Assembly: GCF_030527935.1 (NCBI RefSeq)
Contig: NZ_JAUMZV010000065.1
Location: 1-5,790, forward strand
Reading direction: 5' to 3'
Origin: Kingella sp. (in: b-proteobacteria)
GTDB lineage: Bacteria > Pseudomonadota > Gammaproteobacteria > Burkholderiales > Neisseriaceae
DNA: 5,790 bases
This document shows positions 1 through 4,331 of this stretch, in pieces; the first letter of the stretch is position 1; the number at the start of each line of letters is the position of its first letter. A program made the translations under genes and the position numbers. Under the pieces are notes generated by a model. It saw only the letters and a list, made by a program, of their open reading frames with translations. It was not told the DNA's origin and ran no database searches.

Positions 1-13
1 TGTATTCCCATTT

Positions 14-25
14 AGGCAGCCTGAA
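14..25 (+). repeat. DNA uptake sequence, exact copy (tandem copy 1)
   Basis: AGGCAGCCTGAA, 12/12. It is intergenic, 3' of the receptor gene, and is the first of the tandem pair. Confidence 0.85.
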
Positions 26-41
26 AATAGTATTCCCATTT

Positions 42-53
42 AGGCAGCCTGAA
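42..53 (+). repeat. DNA uptake sequence, exact copy (tandem copy 2)
   Basis: AGGCAGCCTGAA, 12/12. It has the same orientation as the copy at 14-25, so the two cannot form a terminator hairpin together. A weak 6-bp stem, AAACGG (52-57) with CCGTTT (66-71), overlaps its end and the receptor stop codon. No T-run follows the stem, so I do not call a terminator. Confidence 0.85.
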
Positions 54-69
54 ACGGGATTTTAACCGT

Positions 70-2037
70 TTACCAGCGATAATTCACGCCCAAGCGCACA
101 TCGCGCCCTGCTTCGGGCAAGGAGTTGCCGTTGGTGCTTTCGCGCTGGGTGTGCGATTTGTAGTATTTGTTGCCCACGTTGTTGATGGCAAAGTTCACAT
201 TCAAATTGTCTTTGTTGGGCAGCGGTTTCCAGTTCAGATAAATATCGTTCACGCCGTAGCCAGGGCGTTTGGTGCCACCGCCTGAACCGCGTTGATAGGC
301 TTCGTGTTCGGTGCGTTGCACGAAGCGTCCGCGCCAGCCAATTTCCAGATTGGGGTTGTCAAATTGGTAAGACAAGCCTGCCGTCCATGTGCGCCCCACG
401 GGAACAAACGTTACCAGCGAGTCAATATTGGTGCTGTCAATTTTGGGCTTGTTGTATGCCACGCCTGCGCGGGCGGTTAAACCGCGCCAGCGGTAGGATG
501 TGGATAGCTCGTAGCCTTTGTTTTTCAGCGTGCCGCCGTTGTACGCCATAAAGCGACCGCGCCCAAGGCTGCGCCAAGCCTGCACGTCTTTGATTTGTTG
601 GTAAAAATAGCTGGCTTCAATTAACAGCGCATCATTGAGTTTGTATTTCACGCCCACTTCGGCATTGCGCGCACGTTCGGCTTTCAAATCGGAGTCGGCA
701 AGCGCGGTGCGGCTGCCTGAAAGCATCACTTCATACAATCTTGGGCTGCGGCTGGCGTAGTTTAAATTGGCGTTGAAAGATAAATCGGGCGTAGCGTCCC
801 AAATCACGCCAATGCTGGGGTTCACTTTGCTGCCTGAGCTTTTGCTGTTGCCCGAGAATTGCGCTTTGTAGTGGTCGTAGCGCAAGCCTGTGGTCAGCGT
901 TACGGGCGAAATATCCCAAATGCCTTCGGCGTAGATGCCGTGATCGGTTTTCTCTTCGTGCACGCGCCCGCCTCTTATGCTGTCGGGTTTGCTTTTTTGT
1001 TTACGCCAGTTCACGCCGTATTTGAGCGTGTGTTTGCCAAACAGCGGCGTTTCAAAGCCAACGTTTGCGCCGTGGGTAACGATTTTGTTGACCGTGGTGC
1101 TGGTTGCGCTGGGTTCTTCGCGCTTGATGTCTTGCACATACACATTGGCTTTCAGGCTGCCTAATGCGCCCAGTTGCCGCCCATCGTAGGCAAGGTTGGT
1201 GGTGTCTTGCGTTAAGATGCGATAGCGCGGCGCATTGGTGGCGATTCTACCCGCTTGGGCGAAGTCAAACTCTTCGCGCAAATTGCGTTCGCCATAGGTT
1301 TTTTCTTGGCGATGGCTTAATTCAACGCGATGGTTGTCGTTGAAGCTATAAGCAAATTTGGCGAGCAAGCCGCGTTGTCCAATCGCGCTGCCGTTCACCT
1401 TGTTGCCCGTTAAGCTGCGGTAGCCATTGCCCGCTTTGTAGTCTTTTTCGGTAACCCAGTTCGCGGTTACTAAGGCATCCAAGCCGCCCCAGCGTCCGTA
1501 AACGGTTGCGCCACGGTTGTAGCCTTTGTTGCTGCTCACGCCTGCGTTTAACTTGAAGCCCACATTTTGCCCATCGCGCAGCAAATCGGCAGCATCCGCG
1601 GTTTTGGCAACAATCGCGCCGCTGGTTGCGCCGATGCCTGCCGATGCCGAGCCTGTGCCTTTTTGCACGCCCACCACTTTCACCAAGCTGGGGTCTAACA
1701 AAAACCGCCCGTTGTGGTGGAAAATTTGCGAATCGGAATAAGTGTCGTCCACTTTCATGTCAATTTGGTCTTGCCCCATGCCGCGAATGGATACCCATTG
1801 CGATGTGGCATTGCCGCCGCCGAAGTTGATGGATGGCTCGTTAAACAGCACATCTTTCATGTCGGTGGACGTGGATTCATCCATTTTTTTGGTGGTTACG
1901 CGACGGGTGGACGTGTCGGCTTTCACCGTGATGTTTTGCAAGGATTGCTGATGCTCGGCAGGCGCATCATCGGCATGGGCATAGCCCGCTGCCAGCGCAA
2001 GGGTAAGCATGGAAAGTTTGAAAAGCGGTATTTTCAT
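70..2037 (-). CDS. fetA: FetA/FrpB-type TonB-dependent ferric-siderophore receptor
   Basis: Complete 655-residue outer-membrane receptor that imports ferric siderophores (enterobactin-type catecholates in Neisseria) using TonB energy. Residues 1-22 are a signal peptide (basic start, hydrophobic core, AHA before DD). NITVKA at 35-40 is a plausible TonB box. The plug follows (about 50-150) with EPSINFGGGN (67-76), IRGMG (84-88) and the YSDSQI / LVKVV / GSASAGIGAT series, which I recognise as FetA signatures. The rest is a 22-strand-type barrel with NYASRSPRLYE and NLEIGWRGRFVQ, ending GRDVRLGVNYRW with the terminal aromatic residue expected for barrel assembly. Start: ATG at 2037 with AGAGAG seven bases upstream. 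Compared with remembered meningococcal FetA, two surface-loop regions (about 305-322 and 345-368) look shorter. No fetB-type periplasmic protein or ABC transporter is in view. The exact siderophore is an inference. Confidence 0.9.
   Translation of the reverse strand: MKIPLFKLSMLTLALAAGYAHADDAPAEHQQSLQNITVKADTSTRRVTTKKMDESTSTDMKDVLFNEPSINFGGGNATSQWVSIRGMGQDQIDMKVDDTYSDSQIFHHNGRFLLDPSLVKVVGVQKGTGSASAGIGATSGAIVAKTADAADLLRDGQNVGFKLNAGVSSNKGYNRGATVYGRWGGLDALVTANWVTEKDYKAGNGYRSLTGNKVNGSAIGQRGLLAKFAYSFNDNHRVELSHRQEKTYGERNLREEFDFAQAGRIATNAPRYRILTQDTTNLAYDGRQLGALGSLKANVYVQDIKREEPSATSTTVNKIVTHGANVGFETPLFGKHTLKYGVNWRKQKSKPDSIRGGRVHEEKTDHGIYAEGIWDISPVTLTTGLRYDHYKAQFSGNSKSSGSKVNPSIGVIWDATPDLSFNANLNYASRSPRLYEVMLSGSRTALADSDLKAERARNAEVGVKYKLNDALLIEASYFYQQIKDVQAWRSLGRGRFMAYNGGTLKNKGYELSTSYRWRGLTARAGVAYNKPKIDSTNIDSLVTFVPVGRTWTAGLSYQFDNPNLEIGWRGRFVQRTEHEAYQRGSGGGTKRPGYGVNDIYLNWKPLPNKDNLNVNFAINNVGNKYYKSHTQRESTNGNSLPEAGRDVRLGVNYRW
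1151..1162 (-). repeat. DNA uptake sequence inside fetA
   Basis: TTCAGGCTGCCT on the plus strand. Read with the gene, the DUS encodes L-G-S-L-K at about residues 292-297, between two barrel strands (ALGSLKANVYV), a position likely to tolerate an imposed sequence. Confidence 0.85.
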
Positions 2038-2044
2038 GGTTTTT

Positions 2045-2050
2045 CTCTCT
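2045..2050 (-). promoter_or_regulatory. Ribosome binding site of fetA
   Basis: AGAGAG on the minus strand, seven bases before the ATG at 2037. It is purine-rich but not a perfect AGGAGG. It supports the chosen start, which is also placed by the signal peptide. Confidence 0.6.
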
Positions 2051-2063
2051 CGTTTTGATTAAA

Positions 2064-2082
2064 GCAAATGAAAATAATTACC
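2064..2082. promoter_or_regulatory. Fur-box-like operator upstream of fetA
   Basis: This 19-mer matches the classical Fur consensus GATAATGATAATCATTATC at 14 of 19 positions by direct comparison. It overlaps a perfect inverted repeat AATAATT-GGT-AATTATT (on the minus strand, 2074-2090). It lies 27-45 bases upstream of the ATG, just after the predicted -10, where a bound repressor would block transcription. Iron repression of fetA through Fur is established in Neisseria; its action here is inferred. Confidence 0.65.
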
Positions 2083-2090
2083 AATTATTT

Positions 2091-2120
2091 ATTTTAACAC
2101 GTTTTGACAAATGTAATGAA
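2091..2120 (-). promoter_or_regulatory. Candidate fetA promoter with extended -10
   Basis: On the minus strand TGTTAAAAT (2099-2091) fits an extended -10 (TGnTAnnnT, 5/6 to TATAAT). TTCATT (2120-2115) sits 18 bases upstream as a weak -35. A better-looking TTGTCA (2110-2105) is only 8 bases from this -10 and would need a different -10. No run of C or G longer than four lies between or near these elements, unlike the phase-variable poly-C tract known in the meningococcal fetA promoter. Confidence 0.5.
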
Positions 2121-2176
2121 TTAAAAACCATAGGGGTTGTGTGGAGATAGTTGGTGTGATGTGGCGAGCAAGATAG

Positions 2177-2216
2177 AGGCAGCCTGAAACGGTGTGTATG
2201 GTTTTTCAGGCTGCCT
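2177..2216. repeat. Inverted DUS pair forming a 13-bp hairpin
   Basis: AGGCAGCCTGAAA (2177-2189, plus) and its exact complement (2204-2216) flank a 14-base loop; both 12-mers (2177-2188 and 2205-2216) are exact DUS. Inverted DUS pairs often act as terminators in Neisseriaceae. Here the pair is about 260 bases beyond the stop of the gene at 2476-3786 and about 60 bases behind the fetA promoter, so it could stop read-through into fetA. No T-run follows on either strand, so termination is uncertain. Confidence 0.65.
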
Positions 2217-2257
2217 ATGTTGGCGGATGGCGCGGGGTTGAGCGATGCGGGCGCAGG

Positions 2258-2401
2258 TTATAGTGGAATAAATCAAGAAATATTTCATTCAATCAACGCG
2301 TAGGGTGTGTGAACTTGTTCACGCACCGTTTAGCCAAGCCTAATGATGCGTGGCAAAGCCACACATCCTACCTGTGCCGTTTTTATTTTGGCTTACTATA
2401 A
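2258..2401. repeat. Correia-like / hairpin composite repeat, 144 bp
   Basis: The ends are inverted: TTATAGT (2258-2264) and ACTATAA (2395-2401). The left end continues as TATAGTGGAATAAA, resembling the TATAGTGGATTAA ends of Neisseria Correia elements, which insert at TA. Inside are two hairpins. The first is GGTGTGTGAAC / GTTCACGCACC (2304-2327, 11 complementary positions with one G-T). The second is GATGCGTGGC-AAA-GCCACACATC (2345-2367, 9 of 10). The block GTAGGGTGTGTG also mirrors CACACATCCTAC with one mismatch, so the two hairpins can refold into one long stem. No coding potential is seen. The right end matches Correia only over six bases, so the family assignment is tentative. Confidence 0.5.
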
Positions 2402-2404
2402 TCT

Positions 2405-2423
2405 GGCTCGGCAAAGCCTAGCC
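2405..2423 (-). terminator. Possible hairpin 3' of the 436-aa gene
   Basis: GGCT-C-GGC-AAA-GCC-T-AGCC folds into seven base pairs with one internal mismatch and a three-base loop, 53 bases after the stop codon at 2476. On the minus strand it is not followed by a T-run, so it is at best a weak or Rho-assisted terminator. Its loop motif GGCAAAGCC recurs in the adjacent repeat at 2352-2360, so it may instead belong to that repeat family. Confidence 0.3.
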
Positions 2424-2465
2424 GTCTGATTTCTTGCAAGCCTGCTAGCAGCGGTTGATGATGTT

Positions 2466-2477
2466 TTCAGGCTGCCT
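2466..2477 (-). repeat. DNA uptake sequence overlapping a stop codon
   Basis: Exact DUS on the minus strand. The gene at 2476-3786 stops with TAG, whose last two bases are the first two of the DUS (T-AGGCAGCCTGAA). The flippase gene ends in the same way. Confidence 0.85.
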
Positions 2478-3786
2478 AACCATCCACATTCACCACCACG
2501 CCCTGCGCTGCGGCATTTTCGCGCTGGTCGTAGCGTTCAAATGTAATCTGCCGCTGTTTTTCGCTATAAGACAGTTTGCGCGTGAGGCTGCTGTGTTGCT
2601 GCAAGATTTGCGGCAGGGCGGCGCGGCGTTGCGCGCGGGGCAGCGCGTATAGGGCAAGGGCAGCCTGAAACGCGCGTTGCTGCATGGCGGTATCCAGCAG
2701 GCGTTCGCTGTACACGGCGTAGCTCGGCGCATCGTTATCCAGCAGCACGCAGCCGATGAAGTTGCCCCAGCAGGCAGGGCGCAGCGCAAGGTGATTTGCG
2801 GCGGGCGCGGGGTTTTCAGGCTGCCTATCTTGCGCGATGGCGGTTTTGCTCGCTTCGGTGCAATAGTGCGCGAGATTTTGGGCGTGCAAACGGCGCGTGT
2901 GCTCGGGCGAAAACAGCAGGCTTTGCGCGATGGGGCTGTGCACAAACGTCATCGCGTTGGCAGTGTCTTCGTCTGCGCCTTGCGTATCGCCTGCCAACCA
3001 GTTGCGCAGCATACCGTCAAAATAGCGAAATTCGCCCTGCATGGCGGCGCAGTTATCGGGCAGATGCGTTGCCCAATCGGGCTGTTCTGCCAGCATTTCT
3101 GCCGCCAGCGCGGTGTTACGCGCCACGATGGCGTTGCCAATCATGGTATCAATCAAGCCGCCGTGCGCGCGCAGCAACACGCGCCCTGTGTGGATATTGC
3201 GGCACACTCGCACTAGGGCGGCTTGCTGGCGATTTTCTGCCCAGTCCACCGCTGCGGCGGTGTGTTGCAGCGCAAGCGGGGCAAAAGGCGGCAAGGCATC
3301 GCGGGTTAAATCGTTGATAACGTAGTCAAAATTGTCGTATTGCGCCAGCGCATCGGCGTTGGCAAGCAGCTTGGCGGCTTGTTGCACGCTGGCGCGATAG
3401 GCGGGCAGATTTTGGCGCACGGCATCAAGGCAGCCTGAAACGCTGTCGCGCGGTGGGCAGGCTAGGCGGTCAAGCGGCGCATCGGGCAACTTGGCGGCGC
3501 GAATAGCGGCGGGCAAGGGCGCGGCGTTTTCGTTTGCCATGCCGCGCAAGGCATTGCTGCCGTATTGGGCGAGCCATTGGCGGCGCGTGGCGGCATCGGG
3601 CGTGTCGTAGTCCAACAAAAACAGCGCATCGCCGCCCGCGCTGAATGTGGCGGGGGCGATTTGCAGCAGGCGCAGGCTGTCATCGGCTTGGCGTTGTTCG
3701 TTTGCGCGGGCGATGTAGGAGATGGCAAGCAGCGCGACGGGAATTAGGATAAGCGCGGTTAGGGCGGCGAGAATAAGCTTTTTCAT
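2476..3786 (-). CDS. Hypothetical exported or membrane-anchored protein, 436 aa
   Basis: I do not recognise this protein. It begins MKKLILAALTALILIPVALLA, a basic start followed by a hydrophobic segment (about 4-25) and then ARA-NEQ (26-31), so it is either a cleaved signal peptide or a single N-terminal anchor with the rest in the periplasm. The remainder is Ala-, Leu- and Gln-rich and probably helical, with no further convincing membrane segment. It has seven cysteines, including a CPPRDSVSGC pair at 110-119 and ACW...GC near the C-terminal third, which would suit disulfides in an oxidising compartment. No catalytic motif or TPR consensus is clear. The ATG at 3786 is favoured by the signal sequence, but no Shine-Dalgarno is visible before it. 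Two exact DUS lie within it, giving RQPEN and SGCL codons, and a third overlaps its stop. The 438-bp gap and separate fetA promoter argue against co-transcription with fetA. That it is a real gene is well supported by length and DUS content; its function is unknown. Confidence 0.8.
   Translation of the reverse strand: MKKLILAALTALILIPVALLAISYIARANEQRQADDSLRLLQIAPATFSAGGDALFLLDYDTPDAATRRQWLAQYGSNALRGMANENAAPLPAAIRAAKLPDAPLDRLACPPRDSVSGCLDAVRQNLPAYRASVQQAAKLLANADALAQYDNFDYVINDLTRDALPPFAPLALQHTAAAVDWAENRQQAALVRVCRNIHTGRVLLRAHGGLIDTMIGNAIVARNTALAAEMLAEQPDWATHLPDNCAAMQGEFRYFDGMLRNWLAGDTQGADEDTANAMTFVHSPIAQSLLFSPEHTRRLHAQNLAHYCTEASKTAIAQDRQPENPAPAANHLALRPACWGNFIGCVLLDNDAPSYAVYSERLLDTAMQQRAFQAALALYALPRAQRRAALPQILQQHSSLTRKLSYSEKQRQITFERYDQRENAAAQGVVVNVDG
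2658..2669 (+). repeat. Degenerate DUS (11/12) in the 436-aa gene
   Basis: GGGCAGCCTGAA, with the first A changed to G. It falls in the codons for FQAALAL near the C-terminus. Confidence 0.55.
2815..2826 (-). repeat. DNA uptake sequence inside the 436-aa gene
   Basis: Exact copy. On the coding strand it supplies R-Q-P-E-N within DRQPENPAP, a low-complexity, probably exposed linker. Confidence 0.85.
3428..3439 (+). repeat. DNA uptake sequence inside the 436-aa gene (CxnC region)
   Basis: Exact copy, opposite in orientation to the gene. It encodes S-G-C-L, so the second cysteine of the 110-119 pair lies within a DUS. Confidence 0.85.
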
Positions 3787-3805
3787 GGCGTGTTGTGGGG
3801 TGGGT

Positions 3806-3817
3806 TTCAGGCTGCCG
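3806..3817 (-). repeat. Degenerate DUS (11/12) upstream of the 436-aa gene
   Basis: TTCAGGCTGCCG, last base changed, 20 bases before the start codon. A small inverted repeat GGTGT-TTCT-ACACC (3834-3847) lies next to it and could be an operator, but I have no support for that beyond symmetry. Confidence 0.5.
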
Positions 3818-3875
3818 TGGGAAATGGCGCAAAGGTGTTTCTACACCTAAACACTACGAGAAATAGTCAATTCTT

Positions 3876-3980
3876 CGTCATTCCCGCGCAGGCGGAAATC
3901 TTGGTTGAGTTTATGCAATGAACTGTTTTTACGAAAAGTTCTGAATATCAAACAAGATTCCCGCCTACGCGGGAATGACG
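3876..3980. repeat. dRS3/NIME-like inverted repeat element
   Basis: Two 28-base arms (3876-3903 and 3953-3980) are inverted copies with two mismatches and enclose a 49-base spacer. Each arm contains the ATTCCC-N8-GGGAAT palindrome of neisserial dRS3 repeats: perfect at 3957-3976, and with one base changed (GGAAAT) at 3880-3899. A dRS3 pair around a short unique repeat is the layout of NIME units in Neisseria, where dRS3 is also the integration target of filamentous prophages. AGAAAT (3859-3864) and ATTTCT (3983-3988) extend the symmetry. It lies in the gap between two divergent genes and could form a long cruciform. No phage gene is in view. Confidence 0.75.
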
Positions 3981-3993
3981 GCATTTCTTATTT

Positions 3994-4005
3994 TTCAGGC
4001 TGCTG
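3994..4005 (-). repeat. Decayed DUS (10/12)
   Basis: TTCAGGCTGCTG; the last two bases differ from the DUS. It directly follows the dRS3-like element and sits 31 bases from an exact copy. Confidence 0.4.
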
Positions 4006-4024
4006 CTGGGAGTTTTGCAACGGT

Positions 4025-4036
4025 TTCAGGCTGCCT
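4025..4036 (-). repeat. DNA uptake sequence in the divergent gap
   Basis: Exact copy (TTCAGGCTGCCT on plus), about 40 bases upstream of the extended -10 at 4073. Confidence 0.85.
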
Positions 4037-4072
4037 ATTTTACCTTTGCGCTAAGGATATAGGCGCATCGTC

Positions 4073-4081
4073 TGCTACAAT
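4073..4081 (+). promoter_or_regulatory. Extended -10 promoter for the flippase gene
   Basis: TGCTACAAT fits TGn plus a 5/6 match to TATAAT. No good -35 is seen 16-18 bases upstream, as is common for extended -10 promoters. Transcription would start near 4088, giving a leader of about 245 nt to the ATG at 4332, of which 160 nt is the MITE. Without the MITE the leader would be roughly 80 nt. CAGCGGAC (4091-4098) just downstream is the complement of GTCCGCTG (4288-4295) on the far side of the MITE. Confidence 0.5.
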
Positions 4082-4119
4082 TCCGCGCCGCAGCGGACGT
4101 ATGCTGAACAACGCCCTTA

Positions 4120-4279
4120 GAACCTGTATTCACTATTTGCATAGGCAGATTTGATGACATAAAAGCGCGGATACAAGGCAAAAAGCGCAGCAAGGTTGGA
4201 CACCTTGCGCGCATTTTTAACGCAGTAGCCGCGTTTTTAGGGCATAAAAGATGCCTATGAGAATAGTGAATACAGGTTC
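4120..4279. mobile_element. 160-bp MITE with 28-bp inverted ends and TTA duplication
   Basis: The end GAACCTGTATTCACTATT and eight further bases (CATAGGCA) after a two-base difference are repeated inverted at 4252-4279, so 26 of 28 positions match. TTA flanks both ends (4117-4119 and 4280-4282), fitting a 3-bp target duplication. The interior has no gene but can fold: CAAGGT-TGGAC-ACCTTG (4191-4207) is flanked by GCGC and A/T runs, and CATAAAAG occurs as a direct repeat (4158-4165, 4243-4250). It is therefore a non-autonomous element moved by a transposase elsewhere. A TNA duplication is typical of some IS5-family groups; this parentage is inferred. It sits between the likely promoter and the flippase start. 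Confidence 0.8.
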
Positions 4280-4319
4280 TTATTATTGTCCGCTGTGTAT
4301 TTATCCCCCCAACCCAGCT

Positions 4320-4331
4320 TTCAGGCTGCCC
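4320..4331 (-). promoter_or_regulatory. Degenerate DUS (11/12) that supplies the flippase Shine-Dalgarno
   Basis: TTCAGGCTGCCC abuts the ATG at 4332. Its CAGG (AGG at 4323-4325) is six bases before the start codon and is the only Shine-Dalgarno-like string there, so an uptake word appears to double as the ribosome binding site on the plus strand. This helps select 4332 over the upstream in-frame ATGs at 4251 and 4257. Confidence 0.5.

Larger units (their letters stand above)
3..54. repeat. Two tandem copies of a 24-bp DUS-containing repeat
   Basis: A 24-base block (TATTCCCATTT followed by AGGCAGCCTGAAA) occurs at 3-26 and identically at 31-54, a period of 28 bases. It lies just beyond the stop codon of the receptor gene that ends at 70. 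The identity covers the 11 bases in front of the DUS as well as the DUS, so this is a local duplication and not two independent uptake words. The array may continue past the left edge of the window. Confidence 0.85.

Noticed and set aside
711..722. CGGCTGCCTGAA as a DUS in fetA
   Set aside because: It differs from AGGCAGCCTGAA at two positions (one from the related AGGCTGCCTGAA dialect). It is best treated as ordinary coding sequence (SGSR codons).
2258..2401. Possible CRISPR or structured ncRNA from the paired hairpins
   Set aside because: There are only two non-identical hairpins, no regular repeat-spacer pattern and no cas genes; a mobile repeat explains the symmetry better.
2677..3325. 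Several long plus-strand open frames opposite the 436-aa gene (about 94-179 codons)
   Set aside because: They are antisense shadows of a G+C-rich gene, with arginine- and cysteine-rich low-quality translations, no ribosome binding sites and no recognisable domains.
3834..3870. TTGACT (minus, 3870-3865) as a -35 for the 436-aa gene
   Set aside because: It matches TTGACA at five of six positions, but no acceptable -10 lies 16-18 bases downstream, so I do not call a promoter. The promoter of this gene remains unidentified.
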